This document shows, piece after piece, positions 17,901 to 26,229 of a stretch of DNA of 64,000 bases (positions are counted from its first letter, which is position 1; each line of letters starts with the position of its first letter). The notes beneath the pieces are model-generated. The model saw only the letters and a list, made by a program, of their open reading frames with translations, ran no database searches and was not told the origin of the DNA. Source of the DNA: Ignavibacteriales bacterium (GTDB lineage: Bacteria > Bacteroidota > Ignavibacteria > UBA10030); contig JAPLFQ010000022.1 in assembly GCA_026390595.1 (NCBI GenBank), forward strand, positions 124,001 through 188,000, read 5' to 3'. The position numbers were made by a program, and so were the translations under genes.

Positions 17901-20282
17901 CAGATCGCGTATCACGAGGGGACCATTCATGGGGCTTTTGAGATCCATGCGTTTCAAACTGCGCCCAACCGGATGACCGTCTTCTTCCGGGACATCACGG
18001 AGCGTAAGAAGGCGGAAGAGGCTCTGCGCGAAAGCGAAAACCGGATGAAGAGTATCTTTCGGGCTGCACCGGTGGGGATAGGATCAGTTACCAATCGCGT
18101 ATTGTCTGAGGCGAACGCGAAACTCTGCGAAATCACCGGATATCAGCGGGAAGAACTTCTTGGCAGGAGTTCAAGAATCCTCTATCCCACGGAGAAGGAC
18201 TTCGAATTCGTCGGAACGGAGAAGTACCGTCAAATCGCAGAGACGGGAACCGGTACGGTTGAAACCCGCTGGAAGCGAAAAGACGGGTCGGTCATCGACG
18301 TGCTGCTTTCCTCAACGCCCATTGATCCTTCGGATTTGTCTCATGGCGTAACATTCACCGCCCTTGATATTACGGAACGCAAACGGTCAGAAGAAGCCCT
18401 CAAACGGTATCAGCTTCTTTCACAGAACACGCGCGATATCATCCTGTTTGTTCGGGCGAGCGACGGGCAGATTCTGGAGGCCAACGATGCGGCTGTACAG
18501 GCCTATGGCTATGGTCGCGAAGACCTCATGATGAAGTCCATCCGCGATTTACGTGCTCAGGAATCGACGGCGGAGCTGGCGAAGCAGATAGATGAGGCGA
18601 ACCGGGCGGGCCTCTCATTTGAGACACTCCATCGTCGGCGGGATGGCACCACATTTCCCGTTGAAGTGAATGCTCGAGGCATGACCATGGGTGAGGATCG
18701 CATTCTCATGAGCATTGTTCGCGACATCACTGAACGCAAGCAGGCAGATGAAGCCCTCCGAAAGAGCGAGGCACAGTACCGCGATCTCATTGAGACCATG
18801 CCGGACGGCGTGTACCGAAGCTCGCACGACGGAAAGTTCCTCGAAGTCAATCCGGCGATGGTGAAGATACTCGGATACGACAGCAAGGAGGAGCTCCTCG
18901 CGATCGACATCAAGTCGCAACTGTATTTTGACGAAGAGGATCGTGACAGTGCCGCGCTGGAGGAGAAGAATGAAGAAATGGCCGTCTTTCGTCTGAGGAA
19001 GAAAGACGGATCAGAGGTGTGGGTTGAAGACCATGGAAGGCACGTGGTCGATGAGGCGGGTACCATCCTCTACCATGAAGGCATCCTGCGTGATATCACG
19101 GAGCGAAAACGCATGGAAGGGGATCGGGCGAGAATCGAGAATCAGATTCAGCAAACGCAGAAACTTGAATCGCTTGGTCTGCTCGCCGGCGGTATCGCCC
19201 ACGACTTCAACAATCTTCTGAGCGGCATCTTTGGGTACATCGAGCTGGCAAAAAAGAGCGCCGATGCCGGCCAGATTCAAATAGCCTCCGAGCGGCTTTC
19301 CAAAGCCATGAATGTCTTTGGCAGGGCACGAGACCTCTCACGCCAGCTCATCACGTTTGCCAAAGGAGGTGCTCCCGCCAAAACGGCCGGCGAAATCGGC
19401 CGAACCGTGTCGGAAACGGTCCAGTTCGCCCTGAGCGGCTCAAACGTGAAATGCGACTATTCAATCGCAGACGATCTCTGGCCGTGCATGTACGACCCGA
19501 ACCAGGTCGGCCAGGTCATCGACAACATCGTCATCAACGCAAAGCATGCAATGCCGAATGGCGGTTCGCTGGCGGTCTCGGCCTCCAATGTTCTCATCGA
19601 TGCCGGTTCGGGCATCGCACTTCCCAACGGCAGCTACATTCGGATCTCGATCAAAGATCACGGCATCGGCATTCCAAAGGAGTATCTCCAGAAAATATTC
19701 GATCCGTTCTTTACCACCAAACATACGGGGAGCGGCCTCGGGCTCGCCACTTGCTGGTCAATTGTGAAACGGCACGAAGGCACCATCGTAGTGGAATCAG
19801 AACCGGGGAAAGGCTCAACATTCCACGTCTTCTTCCCCGCGGAACACGGCGCTGTGTCCGCGGGCAGCACAGTATCTGTAACAGATTTCGTCGGACACGG
19901 ACGGGTCCTTGTCATGGACGACGAGGAACATATCCGTGAAATCCTGGAGGAGATGCTGACCGATCTTGGCTACGCCGTCCAAACCGCCCGCGACGGTGCG
20001 GAAGCGATCGAATACTTCTCGAGAGCAAGTACGGAAGGAAATCCGTTTGACATGGTCTTGGTCGACCTCACAATACCCGGAGGGATGGGGGGAAAAGAAA
20101 CATTGACCAGGCTTGTGGAATTGAAACAGAATGTCTGCGTGATCGCTTCAAGCGGGTACTCCGAAGATCCTGTCATCTCGGCGCCGCGCGACTTCGGATT
20201 CGCCGCGAGCATTCGCAAGCCGTACCGCAAAACGGATCTCATTGAAGCGATTGTGAATGCCCTTGCCACACGGACAGAGTAG
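14979..20282 (+). CDS. Hybrid histidine kinase with 11 tandem PAS units
   Basis: The 1767-residue protein has no visible membrane segment or signal peptide, so it probably senses in the cytoplasm. I count 11 PAS units. Each ends in an ITERK-type linker, at about residues 135, 255, 375, 497, 624, 752, 877, 1004, 1129, 1247 and 1370. The phospho-acceptor helix reads LGLLAGGIAHDFNNLLSG (H1408). The ATPase domain has DNIVINAKHAMPNGG (N box), DHGIGIPKEY and GSGLGLATCWSIV. A receiver domain follows, with VMDDEEH, phospho-acceptor LVDLTIP (D1696) and IRKPY. A phosphorelay partner is needed but none is adjacent. The start follows AAAGGAA. Its position 17 bases after bglX suggests co-transcription, though a role in sugar sensing is only inference. 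Confidence 0.93.
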   Translation: MKPRARKQVTPRKEAKQARHTSHTTYRGFLESAGDAIFLLSGGTGKIVDVNKAALRMFGLRSKKAILDGQIDGLNAGGTPFTIKELHRRMRLASSGKPQRFEWLVKKPNGTKFWVEASLCATEVEGEKRILALVHDIDERKQTEQTLRESRDRYRNLINLAVDGVLVGSSEGIIIEANSCMCAMTGRSRKELLGKHISKAFFAPESLKHTPLRFDLLEKGEMVVSERTIVRPDGTEIPVEMRSKKMPNGTYQSIYRNITERKRAEETLQESESEFRQLWGATVEGIVIHDGGVILEVNNAMCQMFGIAREQVLGKSLFAFAPPESRDGIRAHVASESGERFETPALRADGTPFTVEAFPSQIYYHGKMVRMVACRDITARKQSELSLAKLKQAIDTSGEAIFITDREGVFTYVNPGFSDLYGYTGDEVIGKETPRILKSGLLNEKTYEQFWKTISSGQEVRGELLNKHKDGRVIEIDGSATPIVDENKRIIGYLGIQRNITERKNVERALRESETRLRTIIDAEPECVKVLSLDGKVLEMNQAGLAMLEAESLEELRRQSLAEYVVPSCRDNFLKYFRDTLRGPTSRTLEFEVVGLRGTHRWLETSAVPLLDDQQRTAAVLGITRDITERKRADEALRENEEKFRIAFDNAPTGMSIIHPDGTYVEVNPCLCQMFGYTREELLSGTINRITHPDDVERGNQWIQKMIAGDLSEPEFEKRYIHKDGHIVWGLVRARWTIKADGTVLMSIAHILDITERKKAEEALRDSESRYRSLIEGIADIVLVTDLSGTFLFCNPAFELQTGYASQDFHTQEITQSLYHPDDVDKIRTIMGDFIRAQDTSTDIFEYRLRHKTGSLSWQSAIANRIVYQGKPAIQIISRNISERKRAQEALRDNEERMRSIIDHAPFGAHSYTLQADGQLILDGVNNSANRMLNFDHSAVLGKRIEDAFPGLSETVVPETYRRVAASGESYSTDQIAYHEGTIHGAFEIHAFQTAPNRMTVFFRDITERKKAEEALRESENRMKSIFRAAPVGIGSVTNRVLSEANAKLCEITGYQREELLGRSSRILYPTEKDFEFVGTEKYRQIAETGTGTVETRWKRKDGSVIDVLLSSTPIDPSDLSHGVTFTALDITERKRSEEALKRYQLLSQNTRDIILFVRASDGQILEANDAAVQAYGYGREDLMMKSIRDLRAQESTAELAKQIDEANRAGLSFETLHRRRDGTTFPVEVNARGMTMGEDRILMSIVRDITERKQADEALRKSEAQYRDLIETMPDGVYRSSHDGKFLEVNPAMVKILGYDSKEELLAIDIKSQLYFDEEDRDSAALEEKNEEMAVFRLRKKDGSEVWVEDHGRHVVDEAGTILYHEGILRDITERKRMEGDRARIENQIQQTQKLESLGLLAGGIAHDFNNLLSGIFGYIELAKKSADAGQIQIASERLSKAMNVFGRARDLSRQLITFAKGGAPAKTAGEIGRTVSETVQFALSGSNVKCDYSIADDLWPCMYDPNQVGQVIDNIVINAKHAMPNGGSLAVSASNVLIDAGSGIALPNGSYIRISIKDHGIGIPKEYLQKIFDPFFTTKHTGSGLGLATCWSIVKRHEGTIVVESEPGKGSTFHVFFPAEHGAVSAGSTVSVTDFVGHGRVLVMDDEEHIREILEEMLTDLGYAVQTARDGAEAIEYFSRASTEGNPFDMVLVDLTIPGGMGGKETLTRLVELKQNVCVIASSGYSEDPVISAPRDFGFAASIRKPYRKTDLIEAIVNALATRTE

Positions 20283-20303
20283 AGGTTGTCTCAACAACAA
20301 CTC

Positions 20304-20364
20304 ACGCAAAGCCGCAAAGACGGCAGAGAAACCTATTTTTCGCTGAGGATCAAAATCTTTGCGT
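20304..20364. repeat. Quasi-palindromic CGCAAAG/CTTTGCG element
   Basis: ACGCAAAG (20304-20311) and CTTTGCGT (20357-20364) are perfect complements. The left arm continues as CCGCAAAGACGG and the right as TTGCTGCG. The element lies in the 178-base gap between the PAS kinase and a small membrane protein. Related elements occur near 41590 and 46064. Confidence 0.6.
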
Positions 20365-20460
20365 TTGCTGCGTTCGCCCCCGATGTGGTTGACCGGGGTT
20401 TTGCGCGAAAGACATGGAGTGACATCGGTCTTTTAAATTGTCTTCTTTTTGGAGGAAGCG

Positions 20461-20853
20461 ATGCCAGGCATCAATTCAGAAAATGTGACCTATCGCGACC
20501 GCTGGACTGTCGCTACGGTCTTTGGGGGATTCATGGCGGGAGGACTGCCACTCTGGCCTGTTCCGTACGATAGTCTTGATCTGACGAGCCCGGGGTTTCT
20601 GGGACAATGGATGGTCGCGGGCATGATCGCCGGAGGATTGCCCGCATTGTTTAGCAGTCTGTCAAAGTACCGCACAGCTTGTTTCGTGGCGGCAGGTTTT
20701 GGATTGTCCGTTCTCGCGAGAGTGCTCGTAGAGACAATCCAGGATCCCACGAACCACAATCTGTGGCCTTTCGAGTTTGTGATTGGTGCCGCTGTCGGAC
20801 TGGTCTCCGGCTTCGCAGGGAGTTACCTGGTCTCCCTGGTAAGAATCAAGTAG
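20461..20853 (+). CDS. Small integral membrane protein of unknown function
   Basis: I do not recognise this 130-residue protein. Hydrophobic stretches at about residues 18-33, 48-65, 72-88 and 103-126 suggest four membrane helices, with glycine-rich segments such as FGGFMAGGLP and VAGMIAGGLPALF. The last helix (VIGAAVGLVSGFAGSYLVSLV) is followed by a short basic tail. GGAGGAA immediately upstream supports the start at 20461. The next gene, a Tat-exported amidase, starts 51 bases downstream. Confidence 0.7.
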   Translation: MPGINSENVTYRDRWTVATVFGGFMAGGLPLWPVPYDSLDLTSPGFLGQWMVAGMIAGGLPALFSSLSKYRTACFVAAGFGLSVLARVLVETIQDPTNHNLWPFEFVIGAAVGLVSGFAGSYLVSLVRIK

Positions 20854-20904
20854 AATTGAAAAAGGCCTGAACGCTTCTTCCCACTTCCCTGAGGAGGTCA
20901 AGTC

Positions 20905-22572
20905 ATGTTCCCTGACGAAAAAGTTAACTCCGGCTCCGGTTATCTGAATCGCCGAAACTTCCTCAAGACAGGCTTGACGGGCGGAATAGCCATCGCAGCG
21001 TTCCCGCAGGAGGCCGGAGCAAAGGAAATCTCCCCCTCTCCCCTCTCTTCTCCTGAAATCAAGTCCTTCGAATTGGACGAGGTCACAGTCGCAGAGCTGC
21101 AGAAAGGAATGAGTACCGGAAAATACACCGCCCACATAATCACGCAAAAATACCTGGCCCGCATCGCAGCAATCGACAAAAAGGGCCCCGCTCTCAACAG
21201 CATAATCGAGCTCAACCCCGATGCGCTGAAGATTGCCGATGAACTCGACAAGGAGCGAAAGGCAAAAGGACCGCGCGGACCGATGCACGGCATACCCGTC
21301 CTCATCAAGGATAACATCGACACTGCCGACCGGATGTCGACAACAGCCGGATCGCTCGCGCTGGTCGGCTCGAAACCTCCGGCTGACTCCTTTCTCGTCC
21401 AGCGACTGCGTGCGGCAGGCGCAATTATCCTCGGCAAAACAAACCTCAGCGAATGGGCAAACATACGGGCAAGCCGCTCCACCAGCGGATGGAGCGGACG
21501 TGGCGGCTTGACGAGGAACCCGTACGCTCTCGACCGCAATTGCTCCGGATCAAGTTCGGGAACCGGGGCGGCCGTTGCTGCAAACCTCTGTGCGGTGGGG
21601 ATCGGGACGGAAACAGATGGATCCGTCGTCAGTCCTTCGTCGATCAATGGTATCGTCGGTATCAAACCGACGGTCGGACTTGTGAGCAGGTCGGGCATCA
21701 TCCCCATCTCTCATACACAGGACACTGCAGGTCCGATGACACGAACTGTCAGTGACGCGGCGGCACTTCTGAGCGCAATGGCGGCCATTGATCCGCAGGA
21801 TAACGCGACGTCGGAGAGCCGGGGGAAATCGTTCGCGGACTATACACAATTCCTTGACTCAAAAGGGCTTCAAGGGGCGAGGCTCGGCGTCGTGAGACGG
21901 TACTTTGGATTCCACGATGATGTCGATGCGCTGATGAATGATGCCTTCGAGGCGATGAAAAAGAGCGGTGCGGTCATCATAGATCCGGCAGACATTGATG
22001 CTCTCGGACAGCTGGGTAAGGCAGAAGGAACCGTTCTTCAGTACGATCTCAAGGCCGATCTGAACGCGTATCTTGCACGCCTCGGCCCGAACGCTCCGGT
22101 GCATTCGCTCAAGGAGATCATCGAATTCAACGGGCGGAATAGGAAGACCGAACTTGCATACTTTGGTCAGGATACCTTCATAAAAGCAGAAGCACGCGGA
22201 CCGCTCACCGACAAGGAGTACATAGATGCTCGCGAAAAAAACCTCCGTCTGTCCAGGGCAGAAGGGATCGATGCAATCATGGACAAGTACAAACTCGATG
22301 CCCTGCTCGCGCCAACCGAGGGTCCGGCATGGGTCAGCGATCTTGTGACGGGCGATCATTTTCTGTGCAGCAGCTCAACGGCCGCCGCGGTAGCGGGGTA
22401 TCCGCACATCACAGTTCCCGCGGGGTTCGTATTCGGACTTCCCGTCGGGATTTCCTTCTTCGGGCGGGCGTGGAGCGAGCCTACACTGATCAAACTTGCC
22501 TACGCGTTCGAGCAGGCCACGAAGCATCGCAAGCCGCCCCGTTTTATGCCTACGGCCGATACACGTGTATGA
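20905..22572 (+). CDS. Tat-exported amidase (amidase signature family)
   Basis: The 555-residue protein hydrolyses an amide bond with a Ser-cisSer-Lys triad. A twin-arginine signal is visible at residues 15-40: LNRRNFLKTGLTGG, a hydrophobic run and FPQEAGA. The catalytic Lys lies in GIPVLIKDNIDTA. The glycine/serine-rich signature is split as SGSSSGTGAAVAANL, then GTETDGSVVSPSSINGIVGIKP, which contains the nucleophile. The C-terminal half includes APTEGPAWVSDL and PHITVPAGFVFGLPVG. It resembles peptide amidases and GatA-like enzymes found outside tRNA amidation. GAGGAGG lies upstream of the start. The substrate is unknown. Confidence 0.9.
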   Translation: MFPDEKVNSGSGYLNRRNFLKTGLTGGIAIAAFPQEAGAKEISPSPLSSPEIKSFELDEVTVAELQKGMSTGKYTAHIITQKYLARIAAIDKKGPALNSIIELNPDALKIADELDKERKAKGPRGPMHGIPVLIKDNIDTADRMSTTAGSLALVGSKPPADSFLVQRLRAAGAIILGKTNLSEWANIRASRSTSGWSGRGGLTRNPYALDRNCSGSSSGTGAAVAANLCAVGIGTETDGSVVSPSSINGIVGIKPTVGLVSRSGIIPISHTQDTAGPMTRTVSDAAALLSAMAAIDPQDNATSESRGKSFADYTQFLDSKGLQGARLGVVRRYFGFHDDVDALMNDAFEAMKKSGAVIIDPADIDALGQLGKAEGTVLQYDLKADLNAYLARLGPNAPVHSLKEIIEFNGRNRKTELAYFGQDTFIKAEARGPLTDKEYIDAREKNLRLSRAEGIDAIMDKYKLDALLAPTEGPAWVSDLVTGDHFLCSSSTAAAVAGYPHITVPAGFVFGLPVGISFFGRAWSEPTLIKLAYAFEQATKHRKPPRFMPTADTRV

Positions 22573-22614
22573 TCAGAATCCGACGATAATTCTTGGAGAG
22601 ATGTGAAGGTTGCT

Positions 22615-23781
22615 TCAGTCAGTCTGGTTCAACGACGGCCCGCGTGTCAGACTGATAGCCGACCGGAGCAAGGAAGGAGAGAGTGACAGCAGAGCGACCC
22701 CGAAGCGGCGGAGCGGAGTCGAAAGCACGATGCGCTGCAATGCGGCTGCGGCGCGTATGCGAGAATTGAACATGAGCTCCCATCGCCTGCGATACTCCGC
22801 CTCCAGAGCACGCTCATCGGGAGTTGAACTGCGGGCATCCAGAAAAAGCCGCCCCAGCATATGAGCACTTTGCATCGCCATGCTGATGCCATCACCTGCC
22901 AGCGGCGAAATCACCCTGCCTGCATCGCCTATCATGAAGATTCCGTTCTCAACGAGATTTCGCGCACCGAAAAAGATGTTGCCTGTCCCATAGACTTGTG
23001 CACGTTCTGCCGTCGCAATTCCAGACCCGCCCATGACATCAGCAAAGTGCGGGTTTGCCCTCATCAGTTCACGCAGGCGTGCCCGAGGCGGAACATCGTC
23101 GCCCGATCGCCGCTCAAGGAAACAAATCGTTGCGAATCCGTTTCCAACATGGTTGACTCCGCAATACATCCCGGGCCCGGCGAAAATCCGAATCTCGTCC
23201 TCATCTATTCCGACCAACGCTTCCGACGGCACGTGAAACTTCATGCCGTTCATCTGTGTGCGTGCTCCTGCACACTGTCGACCCAACCGCTTGTCAAGCG
23301 GAGAAGTCTTTCCGTACGCGCATATACACCACCGTGAGTAAAGTATCAATGGTGCGCCGTCCATTCGACAATGAATCTCGAAACCATCCGCACTCCGAAG
23401 AATGTCATCCGCTTCAGCCGGCTGTAGCAGCTTCACTCCGTTCCTGGCTGCCGTGTTCAACAGAAGCTCATCGAACGCCCCACGCTTCATGCCATATCCC
23501 GCAAAACCGAGCAGTTCGGAGAACATCGGTCCCCGATCTGGACATAGCGTGAACCTCGAGATCCGAGCCGGGCCGAGTGAAAGGAATTCACTCTCGATGC
23601 CAAGGTCGCGGGTTATGCCGACCACCTCGTGTGAGAGGAATTCGCCACAAAGGATCTCGCGTGGAAATGTCCGGCGTTCCACCAGGCAGACGGAATAGCC
23701 CGCTCGTGCCAACTGGAGTGCCACAGTTGCCCCGGCCGGCCCGCCTCCAATAACCACGCAGTCATACCTGTTTTCGGCCAT
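22615..23781 (-). CDS. FAD-dependent oxidoreductase, geranylgeranyl reductase/hydroxylase-like (polyketide operon)
   Basis: The 388-residue flavoprotein begins with an FAD-binding motif (CVVIGGGPAGATVALQLARAG). It also has the second FAD contact, FMIGDAGRVISPLAGDGISMAMQSA, near residue 300. This is the pattern of the geranylgeranyl-reductase/PHBH-like group. Its start overlaps the end of the methyltransferase gene by 20 bases, and it is the third gene of a type III polyketide synthase operon. By analogy with srsABC of Streptomyces, where a flavoprotein hydroxylates the resorcinol ring, it may oxidise the polyketide product. A reductase role on an isoprenoid or alkyl chain is the main alternative. 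Confidence 0.85.
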   Translation of the reverse strand: MAENRYDCVVIGGGPAGATVALQLARAGYSVCLVERRTFPREILCGEFLSHEVVGITRDLGIESEFLSLGPARISRFTLCPDRGPMFSELLGFAGYGMKRGAFDELLLNTAARNGVKLLQPAEADDILRSADGFEIHCRMDGAPLILYSRWCICAYGKTSPLDKRLGRQCAGARTQMNGMKFHVPSEALVGIDEDEIRIFAGPGMYCGVNHVGNGFATICFLERRSGDDVPPRARLRELMRANPHFADVMGGSGIATAERAQVYGTGNIFFGARNLVENGIFMIGDAGRVISPLAGDGISMAMQSAHMLGRLFLDARSSTPDERALEAEYRRRWELMFNSRIRAAAALQRIVLSTPLRRFGVALLSLSPSLLRSAISLTRGPSLNQTD

Positions 23782-24466
23782 GGCGATCTTCGGGGAATGA
23801 AATGGAAACCAGCCAGCGGAACGCCCAATGGCGCGTGATGGTCACCGATCCGTGTCTGGAAGCAATTTCGGATAGTTCCTTCTTCAAAAAGCCGCGTCGG
23901 ACGGATAGCGGCCCATCGTGTCGCACCATCGAACTGCGTGAAAACAGGGACGTCAGAAGCGTGATGCCGAGGAATGCCCAGACCGATCTTCGCAGATCAT
24001 TGATGACGATGCCCACTCGGGCCACTCGTGACCATTCGGCGAACAACCCGTCAAGTTCAGGCTCAGTAAAATGATGACAAAACAGAGCGGCGTGGACGAT
24101 ATCGAATGAACGATCGCAGAACGGCAGTCGGAGCGCCGACGCGTTAACCACGCTCATCGGCGAGATCCGTGGCCGGGAAGATTGGCAGGCGCGGAAATTC
24201 AGATCAAGGGCTGTAACGTGGAACGGTCGTCCGAGCTCGCGCAACGCGTGAACAAGGTCCGAGCCTCCCGCTCCACAGTCGAGGATTTGGAGCGGACGAT
24301 CAATCGGTATTGCCTCGGTTGCTCGTCTGATGCCCGACGTGGAAACCCGGTCGCCACCGAGCAAACGATTGATCACACTCAATTCCGCCAGGGCAGCGTC
24401 GATCCGTTCGTCGTTGATCGACATATCGTCCATGATTTCCCTGGACGTGCTGCGTGGACCCAGCAT
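23762..24466 (-). CDS. Class I SAM-dependent methyltransferase (polyketide operon)
   Basis: The 234-residue protein has a Rossmann-fold SAM site: motif I PLQILDCGAGGSDLVHAL at about residues 57-74. An acidic residue follows in VTALDLNF, and FDIVHAALFCHHF is motif post-II/III. The C-terminal part holds a hydrophobic segment, VWAFLGITLLTSLF, which may associate with the membrane. I chose the ATG at 24466 because it overlaps the polyketide synthase stop as TGATG, the usual form of translational coupling. The likely substrate is the type III polyketide product, for O- or C-methylation. Confidence 0.85.
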   Translation of the reverse strand: MLGPRSTSREIMDDMSINDERIDAALAELSVINRLLGGDRVSTSGIRRATEAIPIDRPLQILDCGAGGSDLVHALRELGRPFHVTALDLNFRACQSSRPRISPMSVVNASALRLPFCDRSFDIVHAALFCHHFTEPELDGLFAEWSRVARVGIVINDLRRSVWAFLGITLLTSLFSRSSMVRHDGPLSVRRGFLKKELSEIASRHGSVTITRHWAFRWLVSISFPEDRHGRKQV

Positions 24467-25554
24467 CAAATCCCTTTCAGGAAGGCCAGTTCCATGGACA
24501 GCCCGGGACCGAACGCAATCGCGCAGAGCCACTCATCCTTTTGCAGTCGCGTACGGGAAAAGAGTTCTTTCAGGACAAAGAGAATTGACGCGGACGACAT
24601 GTTGCCGTACCGACGAAGAACGGCACGGGACGGATCAGTTTGCTCATCGGTCAGACGAAGTCCGTTCTGAAGCGAGTCAATGATCGCACGCCCGCCGGGA
24701 TGCAGGGCCCAGTGACGGATACGCTCCGGCTCGAGCCCCATGCGCCCGATTACCTGTCTGGCTACCGGCACTGCTTGTTGGAGAATGATCTCCGGCAATT
24801 CCGAAGAGAGCATCATCTCAAATCCGGTATTCCCGATTTCCCATCCCATCAGTTGCGCTGATGCAGGGAATATGTGCGAAGAGGTTCCAACCAGGCGGGC
24901 TTTAGCCTGAACGTCGTGCGAGGCGGAAAACAGCGCAGCTCCGCAACCGTCAGCGAAAATCATGTTGGCCAAAATATTGTCGCGTGTCGGCTCTGTTTGC
25001 AGATGGAGCGAGCAAAGCTCGACGGAGACAAGCAGTGTTGTACGTTCCGCAGCGCCGGCCCCGCGCAATGACTCAAACACGGATGTAAAACCGACAAGCG
25101 CCGCGGCACACCCCATGAAACCGATATGCGTGCGTTGAACATCGGGCGGAAGACCAAGCGTTGTGATAAGATGATGATCGAAGTTCGGTGCAGAAAATCC
25201 GGTGCACGAAACCGTGATCAGCCGGCTGATCGACGATGGCGCATAGCCGGTCGATACAAGGAGATCAGTCACCGCGGCAACCGAAAGCGTATTTGCCCAT
25301 TGTTTGTACAGTTGCATGCGCTCCCTTGTACCCGGCGCTGGTGCGGCCGGATCCGTGGAATAGAAGCGGGTGGCGGCGGACGGATCTGCATCCGGAACGA
25401 CAACGGCGCGGGTTTCGATGCCCGAACGGGCAGCGGCAGCGTCGATCATGCGCGCGACCGCGGGCCGTTCGCCCATTCGGCGTTTTAGTTCTTCGGCGGC
25501 TCGTTGCTGGGAGACAATGTAGGGGGGTGAAGTTGTGGCAATCTGTATGAGCAC
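24466..25554 (-). CDS. Type III polyketide synthase (chalcone/stilbene synthase family)
   Basis: This 362-residue homodimeric enzyme condenses malonyl-CoA extenders onto an acyl-CoA starter. The catalytic triad is readable: Cys149 in HIGFMGCAAAL, His285 in HWALHPGG and Asn318 in RYGNMSSAS. SCTGFSAPNFDHHLI at about 116-130 is also characteristic. The start is probably the GTG at 25554, preceded by GGAGGG at five bases; the ATG 60 bases upstream has no such site and would add a non-family extension. With the methyltransferase and flavoprotein it forms an overlapping three-gene operon. Products of such bacterial operons are alkylresorcinols, alkylpyrones or quinones; which one is made here cannot be read from sequence. 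Confidence 0.93.
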   Translation of the reverse strand: MLIQIATTSPPYIVSQQRAAEELKRRMGERPAVARMIDAAAARSGIETRAVVVPDADPSAATRFYSTDPAAPAPGTRERMQLYKQWANTLSVAAVTDLLVSTGYAPSSISRLITVSCTGFSAPNFDHHLITTLGLPPDVQRTHIGFMGCAAALVGFTSVFESLRGAGAAERTTLLVSVELCSLHLQTEPTRDNILANMIFADGCGAALFSASHDVQAKARLVGTSSHIFPASAQLMGWEIGNTGFEMMLSSELPEIILQQAVPVARQVIGRMGLEPERIRHWALHPGGRAIIDSLQNGLRLTDEQTDPSRAVLRRYGNMSSASILFVLKELFSRTRLQKDEWLCAIAFGPGLSMELAFLKGI

Positions 25555-25729
25555 GCGGTCCCTCCGTCCTTTCTGACGATGGACCAATGTAAAGAATAGC
25601 GATGTGAGTCTCAAGCGGCTTGAGCGCTGCAGAGAATTTCCGTACTATTCTGCGTCATTGCCCGCCTGCTCAAAGGCGCAAGTTCGTTGTGGGCACAAAA
25701 TCCTTCAGCATCACAACACAGAATCGGTC

Positions 25730-26092
25730 ATGAAGAACCGTCTGAGTTTTCTACGAATCGTTTTTTGCGTCGCGATCCAGTTCGGAGCCTGCAACAAGTC
25801 AAACAACATCCTCCTGGGCCGCGTTGAGGAAAAACTCGGGAGCCACGTTATCATCGTAACAGACTGCTTCAAGACAAGCGTGCCACCCGCTCTACTCCTC
25901 AAGAGCGCAAGCGACAAGCCGTTCTATCGCTTCACTCCCTGTCTCGATGCTGATGTGGTTATTGACGGTGATGTACTCATCGTCAACGGAAGATCATACG
26001 GTGCCATCAAGCAGGCTGACACGGTGACCGTCGACCACGGAAAGGTCCTGGTCAACAACATCGTGACACCGGTCGCCAATGCGATACGCTAA
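25730..26092 (+). CDS. Small predicted lipoprotein of unknown function
   Basis: The 120-residue product starts with a signal peptide ending in a lipobox-like QFGACNKS, so Cys is the likely acylated residue. The mature part is beta-rich, with IIVTDCFKTSVPP and alternating hydrophobic strands. I do not recognise a family. It is transcribed divergently from the polyketide synthase operon across 175 bases. A longer open frame exists upstream, but the signal peptide fixes the start at 25730. Confidence 0.65.
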   Translation: MKNRLSFLRIVFCVAIQFGACNKSNNILLGRVEEKLGSHVIIVTDCFKTSVPPALLLKSASDKPFYRFTPCLDADVVIDGDVLIVNGRSYGAIKQADTVTVDHGKVLVNNIVTPVANAIR

Positions 26093-26229
26093 GACACGCC
26101 TGGCATCCTCACTGCACGGAGAAGATATGGGCGAGAAAAAGCTTGCCGCAAGACGTCGCCATCCGCGGTCTTTGGCAGGAGTGGTATTGGGGCAGGCTTT
26201 GACACTTCATAGAGGGATGAGAAGAAAAC

